64,000 nt of DNA from assembly GCF_014204525.1 (NCBI RefSeq), contig NZ_JACHLP010000004.1, positions 248,001 through 312,000 on the forward strand, in the 5' to 3' direction. The DNA is from Roseateles oligotrophus (GTDB lineage: Bacteria > Pseudomonadota > Gammaproteobacteria > Burkholderiales > Burkholderiaceae_C). The position numbers were made by a program, and so were the translations under genes. Shown one piece after another: positions 28,359-37,306 of this stretch; within the stretch, counting starts at the first letter, position 1; the number at the start of each line of letters is the position of its first letter. Below the pieces are notes generated by a model that ran no database searches, was not told where the DNA came from, and worked only from the letters and a program-made list of their open reading frames with translations.

Positions 28359-28381
28359 AACAAGCACTTGCGGTGCTTGTT
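28359..28381. promoter_or_regulatory. Palindrome upstream of the hydrogenase promoter, possible activator site
   Basis: AACAAGCAC (28359-28367) and GTGCTTGTT (28373-28381) are perfect 9-base inverted arms around a 5-base spacer. The centre at 28370 is about 40 bases upstream of the sigma-54 -24 element. Its position suggests a binding site for HoxA, but it is close to the promoter for an enhancer site and has not been matched to a known HoxA sequence. Confidence 0.45.
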
Positions 28382-28409
28382 CGGGGTATTCCCGCGCACC
28401 GGGCCAAGC

Positions 28410-28425
28410 TGGCGCGTGACTTGCA
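28410..28425 (+). promoter_or_regulatory. Sigma-54 promoter of the hydrogenase operon
   Basis: TGGCGCG-TGAC-TTGCA matches the sigma-54 consensus TGGCACG-N4-TTGCW with one change. The invariant GG (28411-28412) and GC (28423-28424) are exactly ten bases apart. Transcription should begin near 28436, leaving a leader of about 50 bases before hoxK. The locus encodes its own NtrC-type activator, HoxA. The rest of 28140-28488 shows no gene. Confidence 0.8.
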
Positions 28426-28488
28426 TCAAGGCTTGTGCGGGCCTGAGCGAGGCCAAGCCCAAGTCAAACAACACGGAGACAAGCAACG

Positions 28489-29568
28489 ATGGAAACCTTT
28501 TACGAGGTCATGCGCCGTCAGGGCATATCGCGCCGCAGCTTCCTCAAATACTGCTCGCTGACCGCCACCTCGCTGGGCCTGGCCCCCAGCTTTGTGCCGC
28601 AGATCGCGCACGCCATGGAGACCAAGCCGCGCACGCCGGTGCTGTGGCTGCACGGCCTGGAGTGCACCTGCTGCTCGGAGTCCTTCATACGCTCGGCCCA
28701 CCCGCTGGCCAAGGATGTGGTGCTCTCGATGATCTCGCTGGACTATGACGACACCTTGATGGCCGCCGCCGGCCACCAGGCCGAGGCCATCCTGGAAGAG
28801 ATCATGGCCAAGTACAAGGGCAACTACATCCTGGCCGTGGAGGGCAACCCCCCGCTGAACCAGGACGGCATGAGCTGCATCATCGGCGGCAAGCCCTTTA
28901 TCGAGCAGTTGAAGCATGTGGCCAAGGACGCCAAGGCCATCATCTCCTGGGGCTCCTGCGCCTCCTGGGGCTGTGTGCAGGCGGCCAAGCCCAACCCGAC
29001 CCAGGCCACGCCGGTGCACAAGGTGATCTTCGACAAACCCATCATCAAGGTGCCGGGCTGCCCGCCCATTGCCGAGGTGATGACGGGCGTCATCACCTAT
29101 ATGTTGACCTTCGACCGCATCCCCGAGCTGGACCGCCAGGGCCGGCCCAAGATGTTCTACAGCCAGCGCATCCACGACAAATGCTATCGCCGGCCGCATT
29201 TCGACGCCGGCCAGTTTGTCGAGTCCTTCGACGATGAATCGGCGCGGCGCGGTTACTGCCTCTACAAAATGGGCTGCAAGGGCCCGACCACCTACAACGC
29301 CTGCTCGACGGTGATGTGGAACGAGGGCACCAGCTTCCCCATCAAGGCCGGCCATGGCTGCATAGGCTGCTCGGAAGACGGCTTCTGGGACAAGGGCTCC
29401 TTCTACGACCGCCTGACCAATATCCCGCAATTCGGCATCGAGGCCAATGCCGACAAGGTCGGCATGGCGGCGGCTGGCACGGTGGGCGCGGCGGTGGCGG
29501 CGCATGCGGCCATCTCCGCCATCAAGCGGGCCGCCAGTGGCAGCGCCGACACGGCGGCCAAGCAATAA
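28489..29568 (+). CDS. hoxK: Uptake [NiFe]-hydrogenase small subunit, oxygen-tolerant type
   Basis: Electron-transfer subunit (359 residues; HupS/HyaA equivalent) of the membrane-bound hydrogenase, carrying three Fe-S clusters to the periplasmic face. A Tat signal has the twin-arginine motif SRRSFLK at residues 14-20 with likely cleavage after AHA at 42. Counting from residue 43, cysteines fall at mature positions 17, 19, 20, 115, 120 and (in VPGCPP) 149. This is the six-cysteine set that binds the [4Fe-3S] cluster of oxygen-tolerant group 1d enzymes. A C-terminal hydrophobic helix (about residues 325-345) anchors it. First gene after the sigma-54 promoter. Confidence 0.97.
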   Translation: METFYEVMRRQGISRRSFLKYCSLTATSLGLAPSFVPQIAHAMETKPRTPVLWLHGLECTCCSESFIRSAHPLAKDVVLSMISLDYDDTLMAAAGHQAEAILEEIMAKYKGNYILAVEGNPPLNQDGMSCIIGGKPFIEQLKHVAKDAKAIISWGSCASWGCVQAAKPNPTQATPVHKVIFDKPIIKVPGCPPIAEVMTGVITYMLTFDRIPELDRQGRPKMFYSQRIHDKCYRRPHFDAGQFVESFDDESARRGYCLYKMGCKGPTTYNACSTVMWNEGTSFPIKAGHGCIGCSEDGFWDKGSFYDRLTNIPQFGIEANADKVGMAAAGTVGAAVAAHAAISAIKRAASGSADTAAKQ

Positions 29569-29588
29569 ATCCAAAAAAGGAGCAAGAC

Positions 29589-31445
29589 ATGGGTGCTTAT
29601 GAAACTCAGGGTTTCAGGCTGGACAACGGTGGCCGCCGCGTGGTGGTCGACCCGGTCACCCGCATCGAGGGCCATATGCGCTGCGAGGTCAATCTCGACA
29701 GCAATAACGTCATCCGTAACGCCGTCTCCACCGGCACCATGTGGCGGGGCCTGGAGGTGATTCTCAAAGGCCGCGACCCGCGCGACGCCTGGGCTTTTGT
29801 GGAGCGCATCTGCGGCGTCTGCACCGGCTGCCACGCGCTGACCTCGGTGCGCGCGGTGGAGGACGCCTTGGGCATCATCATCCCCAAGAACGCCTATCTG
29901 ATCCGCGAGATCATGGCCAAGACCTTGCAGGTCCACGACCATGCCGTGCATTTCTACCATCTGCACGCGCTGGACTGGGTGGACGTGGTGTCGGCGCTGA
30001 AGGCCGACCCCAGGAAGACCTCCGAGCTGCAGCAGCTGGTGTCGCCTGCCCATCCCTTGTCCTCGGCAGGCTATTTCCGCGATATTCAGAACCGGCTGAA
30101 GAAATTCGTGGAAAGCGGGCAGCTCGGACCTTTCATGAATGGCTACTGGGGCTCCAAGGCCTATGTCCTGCCCCCCGAGGCCAATCTGATGGCCGTCACC
30201 CACTATCTGGAGGCCCTGGACCTGCAGAAGGAATGGGTCAAGGTCCACACCATCCTGGGCGGCAAGAACCCGCACCCCAACTACCTGGTGGGCGGCGTGC
30301 CCTGCGCCATCAATATCGACAAGGACGGTGCGGCCGGCGCCCCCATCAATATGGAGCGGCTCAACTTCATCGAGGCCCGCATCAAGGAGATGATCGAATT
30401 CAACAACAATGTCTACGTCCCCGATGTGCTAGCCATAGGCACCATCTACAAACAGCATGGCTGGCTCTACGGCGGCGGCCTCTCGGCCACCAGTGTGATG
30501 GACTACGGCACCTATGAGAAGGTGATGCACAAAAAGGACACCCAGCAACTGCCGGGCGGCGCCATCATCAAGGGCAACTGGGACGAGATCCTGCCGGTGG
30601 ACCCGCGCGACCCCGAGCAGGTGCAGGAGTTCGTTCCGCACAGCTGGTACAAATACGCCGACGAGAGCAAGGGCCTGCACCCCTGGGACGGCGTCACCGA
30701 ACCCAATTACGAGCTGGGCGCCAAGACCAAGGGCACGCGCACCCATATCCAGGAGATCGACGAAAGCGCCAAATACTCCTGGATCAAGTCGCCGCGCTGG
30801 CGCGGCCATGCGATGGAGGTGGGGCCGCTGTCGCGCTACATCCTCGGCTATGCCCATGCGCTCAAGGGCCACAAGTATTCGCAGCGGGTCAAGGAGCAGG
30901 TCGAGTCCTCGGCCCTGACCATCAACAGCGCCATCCCCAAGGCCCTGGGCCTGCCCGAGACCCAGTACACCGCCAAGCAGCTGCTGCCCACCACCATAGG
31001 CCGGACCCTGGCGCGCGCGCTGGAGTCGCAGTACTGCGCCGAGATGATGATGGACGACTTCAAGGAGCTGGTCGCCAATATCAAGGCCGGTGACAGCACG
31101 ACCGTCAATGCGGACAAATGGGACCCCAGCACCTGGCCCAAGGAGGCCAAGGGCGTGGGCACGGTGGCCGCGCCGCGCGGCGCCCTGGGCCACTGGATCA
31201 AGATCAAGGACGGCCGCATCGAGAACTACCAATGCGTGGTGCCCACCACCTGGAACGGCAGCCCGCGCGACACCAAGGGCCAGATCGGCGCCTTCGAGGC
31301 CAGTCTGATGAACACGCCCATGGTCAATCCCGAGCAGCCGGTCGAGATCCTGCGCACCCTGCATTCCTTCGATCCCTGCCTGGCCTGCTCCACCCATGTG
31401 ATGAGCCCGGACGGCCAGGAACTCACCTCGGTCAAGGTGCGCTGA
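29589..31445 (+). CDS. hoxG: Uptake [NiFe]-hydrogenase large subunit
   Basis: Catalytic subunit (618 residues) holding the Ni-Fe(CN)2CO centre that splits H2. The nickel-binding cysteines are in [10 protein letters not shown] near the N-terminus and DPCLACSTH near the C-terminus. Fifteen residues follow that last His ([15 protein letters not shown]); this tail would be removed by the HoxM protease after metal insertion. It has no signal of its own and is exported with HoxK. The start at 29589 has an AAGGAG Shine-Dalgarno and a 20-base gap from hoxK. Confidence 0.97.
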   Translation: MGAYETQGFRLDNGGRRVVVDPVTRIEGHMRCEVNLDSNNVIRNAVSTGTMWRGLEVILKGRDPRDAWAFVERICGVCTGCHALTSVRAVEDALGIIIPKNAYLIREIMAKTLQVHDHAVHFYHLHALDWVDVVSALKADPRKTSELQQLVSPAHPLSSAGYFRDIQNRLKKFVESGQLGPFMNGYWGSKAYVLPPEANLMAVTHYLEALDLQKEWVKVHTILGGKNPHPNYLVGGVPCAINIDKDGAAGAPINMERLNFIEARIKEMIEFNNNVYVPDVLAIGTIYKQHGWLYGGGLSATSVMDYGTYEKVMHKKDTQQLPGGAIIKGNWDEILPVDPRDPEQVQEFVPHSWYKYADESKGLHPWDGVTEPNYELGAKTKGTRTHIQEIDESAKYSWIKSPRWRGHAMEVGPLSRYILGYAHALKGHKYSQRVKEQVESSALTINSAIPKALGLPETQYTAKQLLPTTIGRTLARALESQYCAEMMMDDFKELVANIKAGDSTTVNADKWDPSTWPKEAKGVGTVAAPRGALGHWIKIKDGRIENYQCVVPTTWNGSPRDTKGQIGAFEASLMNTPMVNPEQPVEILRTLHSFDPCLACSTHVMSPDGQELTSVKVR

Positions 31446-31474
31446 AGCCGCCCCGCAACAGGAGATTTGCAATC

Positions 31475-32092
31475 ATGACGATCAAGCACAACAAGGTTCT
31501 GCACTGCGGCCTGGGCCTGGCCGCCCTGGCCCTGGCGGCCAGCGCCCAAGCCCATGGCGGCCATCTCGACCACGCTCATGCCGCGCATGATGGCGGCCTG
31601 CTGGCCGGCCTTGCCCACCCCTTCACCGGCCTGGACCATCTGCTGGCCATGCTGGCCGTGGGCGTGTGGGCCAGTCAGCTCTGGCAGGGGCGGGCGCGCC
31701 TGGGCGCACCGGCTCTCTTCCTCGCCATGCTCTTGGCTGGCGCGCTGGCGGCCCTGGGCGGCTGGGTGCTGCCGCAGCTGGAGGTCTGGGTGGCGGCCAG
31801 TGTGGCGGCCTTCGGCGCGCTCTTGCTGGTGGGCGGCCGTGCGCCCGCCGGTCTGGGTTTGCTGGTGCTGGCGGCGGCGGCCTGGGTGCATGGCCAGGCC
31901 CACGGCCTGGAGTGGGTGACGGGTACTTCGGCCGGCCTCTTCATTGGCGGCTTCATGCTGGGTTCGGCCCTGCTGCATGGTCTGGGGCTTTTGATGGGCA
32001 GCGCCTTGGCGCGTCTGCCGGCGCGCCTGGGCCAGGGCCTGGCCATGGCCTTGGCGGCCAGTGGTTTGCTGATGCTGCTGAGCCGGCTCTGA
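31475..32092 (+). CDS. hupE: HupE/UreJ-family nickel permease-like protein
   Basis: A 205-residue integral membrane protein with a cleavable N-terminal signal (about 26 residues, ending AQA) and roughly six further helices. A His-rich stretch directly after the signal (HGGHLDHAHAAHD) and the HPFTGLDHLLAMLAVG motif in the first mature helix are those of HupE/UreJ proteins, which facilitate nickel entry for hydrogenase or urease. It sits between hoxG and hoxZ, which differs from the usual structural triplet. Nickel uptake is a family-based inference. Confidence 0.9.
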   Translation: MTIKHNKVLHCGLGLAALALAASAQAHGGHLDHAHAAHDGGLLAGLAHPFTGLDHLLAMLAVGVWASQLWQGRARLGAPALFLAMLLAGALAALGGWVLPQLEVWVAASVAAFGALLLVGGRAPAGLGLLVLAAAAWVHGQAHGLEWVTGTSAGLFIGGFMLGSALLHGLGLLMGSALARLPARLGQGLAMALAASGLLMLLSRL

Positions 32093-32133
32093 GCGGCTCA
32101 ACTCCCAACCCGGAACAAGACCAGGAGTTGCCC

Positions 32134-32874
32134 ATGTCTGCCACTTCCACATCCGCCGCCGCGAACGGCGATCCCAGCCAGACCTTTGATACCGTCGACG
32201 CCGCGCGTACCTCGTCCATCAAATCGGCCTATGTGTTCGAAGCGCCGGTGCGCCTGTGGCACTGGGTCAATGCCCTGGCCATCACGGTGCTGGCGCTGAC
32301 GGGTTATCTGATCGGCTCGCCCCTGCCCACCGTGGTGGGCGAGGCCAGCGCCCACTATGTGATGGGCTATATCCGCTTCGCCCATTTCGCCGCCGGCTAT
32401 CTGCTGGCCATAGGCCTGATCGGGCGCCTCTACTGGGCCCTGGTGGGCAACCACCATGCGCGCGAGCTGTTCTGGGTGCCCATCTTCCAGAAGGCCTATT
32501 GGCACGAGGTCGTGGGCATGCTGAAGTGGTATGCCTTCCTCTCGCCGCGGCCGGGCCAGTATGTGGGCCACAACCCGCTGGCGCGTTTTGCCATGTTCTT
32601 CCTCTTTCTACTGACCTCGATCTTCATGGTCTTCACCGGCTTTGCCATGTATGGCGAGGGCACGCAGGCCGGCTCCTGGGCCGACAAGCTGTTCGGCTGG
32701 GTGATCCCGCTGCTGGGCCAGTCGCAGGACGTGCATACCTGGCATCACTTGGGGCTTTGGGCGCTGATCGTGTTCGTGATCCTGCACGTCTACGCCGCCA
32801 TCCGCGAGGACATCATGGGCCGCTCCAGCGTGGTCAGCACCATGATCTCGGGCCATCGCACTTTCAAGGACTGA
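32134..32874 (+). CDS. hoxZ: Ni/Fe-hydrogenase cytochrome b subunit
   Basis: A 246-residue dihaem cytochrome b (HupC/HyaC type) that anchors HoxKG and passes electrons to quinone. Four membrane helices are visible. Histidines placed as haem ligands or close by are in VRLWHWVNAL, AHYVMGYIRFAHF and VHTWHHLGLW, with ILHVYAAIRED at the end. About 30 polar residues precede the first helix. A GGAG Shine-Dalgarno lies before the ATG at 32134. The hoxM start follows almost at once. Confidence 0.95.
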   Translation: MSATSTSAAANGDPSQTFDTVDAARTSSIKSAYVFEAPVRLWHWVNALAITVLALTGYLIGSPLPTVVGEASAHYVMGYIRFAHFAAGYLLAIGLIGRLYWALVGNHHARELFWVPIFQKAYWHEVVGMLKWYAFLSPRPGQYVGHNPLARFAMFFLFLLTSIFMVFTGFAMYGEGTQAGSWADKLFGWVIPLLGQSQDVHTWHHLGLWALIVFVILHVYAAIREDIMGRSSVVSTMISGHRTFKD

Positions 32875-32878
32875 TGTG

Positions 32879-33496
32879 ATGTCCGAAACCATCTGCGTGC
32901 TGGGCATAGGCAATGTGCTGTGGGCCGACGAGGGCTTTGGCGTGCGCTGCATCGAGGCCTTGCAGGCCCGTTACGAGTTCGCCCCTCATGTGCAGCTGAT
33001 CGACGGTGGCACTCAGGGCCTCTACCTGATCCAGCATGTGCAGGAGGCCGACAGCCTCCTGATCTTCGACGCCATCGACTACGGCCTGGCCCCCGGCACG
33101 CTCAAGCTGGTGGAGGGCGATGAGGTGCCGCGCTTCATGGGCGCCAAGAAGATGAGCTTGCACCAGACCGGCTTCCAGGAGGTCTTGATGCTGGCGCAGC
33201 TGACCGAGAGATTCCCGCGCCGCATCCTGCTGCTCGGCTGCCAGCCCGAGTATTTGGAGGATTACGGCGGCAGCCTGCGGCCCGTCGTCAAGGCGGCGCT
33301 GGAAGAGGCCTTGCGTCTGGGCCTGCAGCGCCTGCAGGACTGGGGCGCCCAGCCACGCCCGCGCAGCCGGCCGCTGGACGAGCGCGAGGCCGTCACCTTT
33401 CTGGAGCTGGGCCTGGAGCGCTACGAGAGTGCCCGGCCCTCCGAAAGCCTGGCCTGCCGCATCGGCGACGAGCGCTTCTTTCCCGCCCCGGTTTGA
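32879..33496 (+). CDS. hoxM: Hydrogenase maturation endopeptidase
   Basis: Protease (205 residues, HupD/HyaD family) that removes the C-terminal tail of HoxG once nickel is inserted. The N-terminal LGIGNVLWADEGFGVR contains the acidic metal ligand, FDAIDYG the second, and MSLHQTGFQE the His. The C-terminal 50 residues extend beyond the core fold. ATG at 32879 is preferred to the GTG three bases earlier. It is four bases after hoxZ. Confidence 0.94.
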   Translation: MSETICVLGIGNVLWADEGFGVRCIEALQARYEFAPHVQLIDGGTQGLYLIQHVQEADSLLIFDAIDYGLAPGTLKLVEGDEVPRFMGAKKMSLHQTGFQEVLMLAQLTERFPRRILLLGCQPEYLEDYGGSLRPVVKAALEEALRLGLQRLQDWGAQPRPRSRPLDEREAVTFLELGLERYESARPSESLACRIGDERFFPAPV

Positions 33497-33507
33497 TGGA
33501 GCAAGAC

Positions 33508-33843
33508 ATGTGTATCGGTATCCCCATGCAGGTGCGGGCCATCACGCCCGGCCATGCCTTGTGCGAGGCGCGCGGCGGTGAGTTCAAGCAGCTCAATACC
33601 GCCTTGGTGGGCGAGTTGCGGCTCGGCGACTGGGTGCTGGCCTTTCTGGACTCGGCCCACGAGCGCCTGAGCCCGGATCGCGCCGCCGAGATCAATAGCA
33701 CGCTGGAACAGATGCTGGGCCTGCTGACGGCCGAGCCGGGCCAGGGCGGTGTTGGCGGGCTTGATACCGCTCAGATGGCCAGTTTTGATTTGCCCTCGCG
33801 CCTGAGCCGCGAGGATTTGCTGGCCCTTTCCGGCCAGTCCTGA
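33508..33843 (+). CDS. hoxL: HypC/HoxL-family hydrogenase chaperone
   Basis: A 111-residue HypC-like chaperone, longer than the HypC at 39761. It begins MCIGIPMQV, with Cys2 being the residue that in HypC proteins contacts the Fe(CN)2CO unit and the large subunit. In Cupriavidus HoxL serves the membrane-bound hydrogenase specifically, together with HypC. The ATG at 33508 puts the Cys at position 2; an upstream ATG at 33493 overlaps hoxM and was rejected. Confidence 0.9.
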   Translation: MCIGIPMQVRAITPGHALCEARGGEFKQLNTALVGELRLGDWVLAFLDSAHERLSPDRAAEINSTLEQMLGLLTAEPGQGGVGGLDTAQMASFDLPSRLSREDLLALSGQS

Positions 33844-33861
33844 ACCATGATGGAGACAGAG

Positions 33862-34368
33862 ATGAAGCCCAATCCGCTGGACAGCGAAGGCAGCGAGGCC
33901 CGCCTCAATCTGCCGGTGCAAGCCCCGCAAGCCCGTGTGCCCGAGAGCCTGATCGCCCGCCTGGTCAGCCAGCATGGCGCCAGCTGGGTGGATGGCGACA
34001 GCATCCAGGCCTGGGCCGAGCAGGGTGGCGACCGCGTCGTGCTGTTCGCCGGCGACCCGGTGCAGTTCCCCGAAGGCCAGGACGTGGCCGTCGTGCTGCC
34101 CGAGCTGCGCCGTGCCCTGGGTGGCCGTTTCGAGATGGCCGTCGTGCCGCGCGAGCTGGAGCAAGACCTGGCACGCCGCTACGGTTCGCAGCGCTGGCCC
34201 AGCCTGCTGTTTCTGCGCGACGGCCAGTATGTGGCCACGCTCAGCGGCATGCATGACTGGGATGTGTTCCTGAACGAGGTGGGCCGGGTGCTCAGCCTGC
34301 CGGTCTCGCGCGCGCCCACCATTGGCATCCCCCTGGTTAGCGCCAACGCGGGCTCGGCCTGTCATTGA
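33862..34368 (+). CDS. hoxO: Hydrogenase small-subunit chaperone HoxO (HupG/HyaE family)
   Basis: A 168-residue protein with a thioredoxin-like fold but without a CxxC motif, as in HyaE/HupG/HoxO. The pattern VVLFAGDPVQFPEGQDVAVVLPEL then RWPSLLFLRDGQYVATL is typical. It protects the Tat precursor or Fe-S clusters of HoxK during assembly under oxygen. Start chosen at 33862 because GGAG lies six bases upstream (33852-33855); ATGs at 33847 and 33850 have no such site. Confidence 0.85.
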   Translation: MKPNPLDSEGSEARLNLPVQAPQARVPESLIARLVSQHGASWVDGDSIQAWAEQGGDRVVLFAGDPVQFPEGQDVAVVLPELRRALGGRFEMAVVPRELEQDLARRYGSQRWPSLLFLRDGQYVATLSGMHDWDVFLNEVGRVLSLPVSRAPTIGIPLVSANAGSACH

Positions 34369-34375
34369 GTTCATC

Positions 34376-35278
34376 ATGCAAAAAGAATTCCCCATCCCCC
34401 TGGTCGCCCTCGGCCCCGGCAGCCAGCTCGAAGACGAGTCGCTGGAATACATGCCCATGCCCCAGGGCATGGAGACCTTCCATGCGCCCCGGCTGCCCGA
34501 GCCGGAAGAAATCCTCGGCCGCGAACAAGCCCACCAGGCCTTGCGCGCCTGCGTGCAGGCCTTGCAAGCGGTGATCGCGGACGGCGTCAACCGCAGCATC
34601 GATCTGGGCCATCTGGCCCCGCTGGATCTGGCGCTGATCAATCAGGTGATGGGCGAGGGCGAGGTCAGCGCCCGCCTGCTGAGCGAGACGGATGCCGGCG
34701 GCCAGCCGGCCGCGGACGGGCTGGAGCTGCGGGTGCAGGAGTCGGTCTTCGCCGGCATCTGGCGCGTCATCCAGGCGCGCGCCGGCGTCGTGCTGTCGGA
34801 CCGGCTGGAACTGGGCTTTGTGCCGCAAGCCCTCAAGCAGACGGCGCTGCTGGACCGCTGGAGCGAGGCGCAGCGCCAGGCGCAGGCCTGGCAAGGCCCG
34901 CTGCCGCCCCAGGTGCAGAACGCGCCGGCCCTGCTGGTGGAGATTGCCGAGCAATGGCGCAGCTGGACGCCCCAGCAGCCCGCGCATGTGATCAATCTGA
35001 CTTTGCTGCCGGTGTCGGCGGAGGACATCGCCTTTCTGGACCACCATCTGGGCACCGGCCGGGTGCTGATCCTCTCGCGTGGCTATGGCAATTGCCGCAT
35101 CAGCAATACCTGCACCCCGCATTGCTGGCGGGTGGTGTACTACAACTCGCAGGACCTGGTGATTCTGAACACGGTGGAGATCTGCGAGCTGCCCGAGGTG
35201 GCCCTGGCCGCGCAGGAAGATTTGCAGGACTCGCTGGCCCGCCTGACCGATGTGCTGCAGTGGGTGGAGCAGGGCTGA
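34376..35278 (+). CDS. hoxQ: Hydrogenase expression/formation protein HoxQ (HupH/HyaF family)
   Basis: A 300-residue cytoplasmic accessory protein that works with HoxO on the small subunit. The duplicated HupH domain is evident: a first half with ESVFAGIWRV and a second with the conserved GYGNCRISNTCTPHCWRVVYYN block, shortened here, and NTVEICELPEVALAAQEDL. The ATG at 34376 follows the hoxO stop by seven bases. Its stop shares one base with the hoxR start. Confidence 0.93.
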   Translation: MQKEFPIPLVALGPGSQLEDESLEYMPMPQGMETFHAPRLPEPEEILGREQAHQALRACVQALQAVIADGVNRSIDLGHLAPLDLALINQVMGEGEVSARLLSETDAGGQPAADGLELRVQESVFAGIWRVIQARAGVVLSDRLELGFVPQALKQTALLDRWSEAQRQAQAWQGPLPPQVQNAPALLVEIAEQWRSWTPQQPAHVINLTLLPVSAEDIAFLDHHLGTGRVLILSRGYGNCRISNTCTPHCWRVVYYNSQDLVILNTVEICELPEVALAAQEDLQDSLARLTDVLQWVEQG

Positions 35279-35520
35279 TGAATGCAGCCGCTGATCAGGC
35301 CGGCCGTTTCGAGGGCAGCTATCTGGGCGATGCCCAACGCCTAGCCTCGACGGCAAGGCTGGAGTGCAAGATCTGCTGGTGGGTCTACGACCCGGCCCTG
35401 GGCTGCGAGGTCTGGCAGGTGGCGCCGGGCACCGCCTTTGCCGACCTGCCTGCGCACTGGCGCTGCCCGCAATGCGATGGCGACGCCGATCAGTTCATGG
35501 TCTTGGGGGAGGGGGCTTGA
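35278..35520 (+). CDS. hoxR: Rubredoxin-like protein HoxR (HupI)
   Basis: An 80-residue rubredoxin found only in hydrogenase operons of aerobic bacteria. The iron-binding cysteines are in CKICWWVYDP and WRCPQCDGDADQF. A leader of about 30 residues precedes the domain. In Cupriavidus and Rhizobium it is needed for the small subunit's special cluster under oxygen, which agrees with the six-cysteine HoxK here. Start and stop overlap the neighbouring genes, showing translational coupling. Confidence 0.93.
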   Translation: MNAAADQAGRFEGSYLGDAQRLASTARLECKICWWVYDPALGCEVWQVAPGTAFADLPAHWRCPQCDGDADQFMVLGEGA

Positions 35521-36092
35521 GCCCGCTTGCCCGTATGGACACGCCGCTTGCATTCTCGCCCCTGCCGGCCCAGCGTCTGCAGCAGCTGCAGCATCTGTTC
35601 GAGCAGATTGCCCGCAGCCGCATGGCCGGCCTGCCCATCCTGAATCCGGCCTTGCGGGTGGAGGCCCTGGGTTTTGAGCCCTTGCCGGCGGAGGCCTTGC
35701 CCGCGGACCCGGCTGCGCAGGCCCCGCCTCAGCCGCGGCCCGAGCTGCTGGGCATCTTGATCACGCCCTGGTTCATGAATCTGCTCTGCCTGCCGCTGCG
35801 GCCCTGTTTGGCGCCAGCCGCCGAGCCCAAGCGAACCCTGCACCTGGGCGGCCAGCGCTTCGAGTTCCTGCCCCATGTCGAGCCGGCGCTGGGCGCGTTC
35901 TGGTGCTGCTCGCTGTTCTCGCCCATGAACGAGTTTGCGGCGCAGGCGCAGGCGCGGGAGACGGCCTTGGCCGTGCTGCAGGCCTTGCGGGCCAAACCGG
36001 CAGCGGCGCCCCAGGCGGAGGCGGTCCACGCCTCCCGCCGTGCCCTGCTGTTCGGCCGCCCGGCGGCCATCTCGGCCGCGGGGCGTTTATGA
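35517..36092 (+). CDS. hoxT: Hydrogenase assembly chaperone HoxT (HupJ/HybE family)
   Basis: A protein of about 190 residues of the HybE/HupJ family. The core ILITPWFMNLLCLPL and the later LGAFWCCSLFSPMNEFA are diagnostic. HybE proteins are proofreading chaperones for Tat-exported hydrogenase. Two starts compete: TTG at 35517, preceded at good spacing by a strong GGGGGAGG Shine-Dalgarno and overlapping the hoxR stop, or ATG at 35535 with no such site. The TTG is preferred. The stop overlaps the hoxV ATG. Confidence 0.85.
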   Translation: MSPLARMDTPLAFSPLPAQRLQQLQHLFEQIARSRMAGLPILNPALRVEALGFEPLPAEALPADPAAQAPPQPRPELLGILITPWFMNLLCLPLRPCLAPAAEPKRTLHLGGQRFEFLPHVEPALGAFWCCSLFSPMNEFAAQAQARETALAVLQALRAKPAAAPQAEAVHASRRALLFGRPAAISAAGRL

Positions 36093-37306
36093 ACGGCCTG
36101 CCGCTGGCACGCCTGGGCGGCGGCCTGCAGCTGCGGCCGGGGCTGGCCATGCCCGGCAATCTGCGCAGCAGCCGGCGCGACTGGGCCGCCCTGCTCGCAG
36201 CCGGCCTGCCGGCCGAGCTGCTGCCGGAGCGTCTGGGCCTGGCCTTCGGTCTGTGCGCCCACGCGCATCGCCTGTGCGCCGGCCTGGCCATCGCGGCCGC
36301 CTGCGCCCAGCCCGGTGAACGGCACGGCCTGGCGCGGGCGCAGGCGCAAGTCCTGCAGCGCGAGACCTTGCGCGAGCATCTGCGCCGCATCTTGCTGGAC
36401 TGGCCGCGCCTGCTGCTCAAGCCCGGCATGGGCGGCCGGTCCTTGCAATTGCAGGCCCGCCAGGCCCTGCAGTCCTGCCCTTTGCTGCGGCAAGACGCGG
36501 TTGATGAGCCGCCCGAGGCATGGCGGGCACCCACCCTGGCCTGGATGGAGCGGGCCTTGCTGGGCCTGCCGGCGACGCGTTTGCTGGCCCGGTGGCAGCA
36601 GGGGCCGCAGGCCTGCCTGGCGCTGTGGTCGGCAGAAGGCGAAGGCTTTTTGCCCCAGCTCTTCATGCAGCTGCGCGAACTGGCCGATAGCAGCTGGGCC
36701 GGCACGCGCCCGCTACAGCCGCAGGCCAGCGAAGCCGGTTTGCGCGAGCTGGCGCAGGCCATGCGGGAGCAGGCCGGCTTTTGCATGGCACCGCAGTGGC
36801 AGGGCGCTTGCGCCGAGACCGGGCCCTGGACCCGCTGGCGGCTGGGCGTGGCCGAACAAGGCCTGGGCAGCTTGTGGCTGCGCCTGGGCGTGCGCCTGCT
36901 CGAATGCCTGCGCCTGGCCCTGCCCGATGACGGCGCCAACGGCGCCGCCTATCTGGACGCCGGCGCCCTGAGCCTGGCGCCGGGCCGGGGCCTGGCCTGG
37001 GTGGAGATGGCGCGCGGCCTGCTGGTCCATCAAGTCGATCTGGAAGCCGGGGCGCGGGGCGCTTATGGCGGCGAGTCGCGGGTGCGCGGCTGCCAGGTGC
37101 TGGCGCCGACCGAGTGGAACTTCCACCCCGAGGGCGCGGTGGCCCGGGGCCTGGCGGCCTTGCCGTCGGAGCTGACACCTAGGGTTTGCCAAGCAAGCCA
37201 TTTGCTGATGAATGCTTACGATCCCTGTGTGAGCTATGAGTTTGTTGATCCCCCGCCTATGCGCCCCGTCTTGCACCCCCATCTTGCCGGAGACTGCCAT
37301 GCATGA
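36089..37306 (+). CDS. hoxV: Hydrogenase accessory protein HoxV (HupK)
   Basis: A 405-residue protein distantly related to the hydrogenase large subunit but lacking its nickel-binding cysteine pairs. The C-terminal half keeps large-subunit landmarks: RGLLVHQVDLE, APTEWNFHPEGA and the vestigial NAYDPCVSYEF in the place of DPCxxC. In Cupriavidus HoxV acts as a scaffold for assembling the Fe(CN)2CO unit before transfer to HoxG. It starts on an ATGA overlap with hoxT and ends eight bases inside hypA. Confidence 0.9.
   Translation: MNGLPLARLGGGLQLRPGLAMPGNLRSSRRDWAALLAAGLPAELLPERLGLAFGLCAHAHRLCAGLAIAAACAQPGERHGLARAQAQVLQRETLREHLRRILLDWPRLLLKPGMGGRSLQLQARQALQSCPLLRQDAVDEPPEAWRAPTLAWMERALLGLPATRLLARWQQGPQACLALWSAEGEGFLPQLFMQLRELADSSWAGTRPLQPQASEAGLRELAQAMREQAGFCMAPQWQGACAETGPWTRWRLGVAEQGLGSLWLRLGVRLLECLRLALPDDGANGAAYLDAGALSLAPGRGLAWVEMARGLLVHQVDLEAGARGAYGGESRVRGCQVLAPTEWNFHPEGAVARGLAALPSELTPRVCQASHLLMNAYDPCVSYEFVDPPPMRPVLHPHLAGDCHA

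Noticed and set aside
31226-32152. Minus-strand frame opposite hupE
   Set aside because: HupE on the plus strand has a signal peptide, family motif and operon context; the opposite frame has no features.
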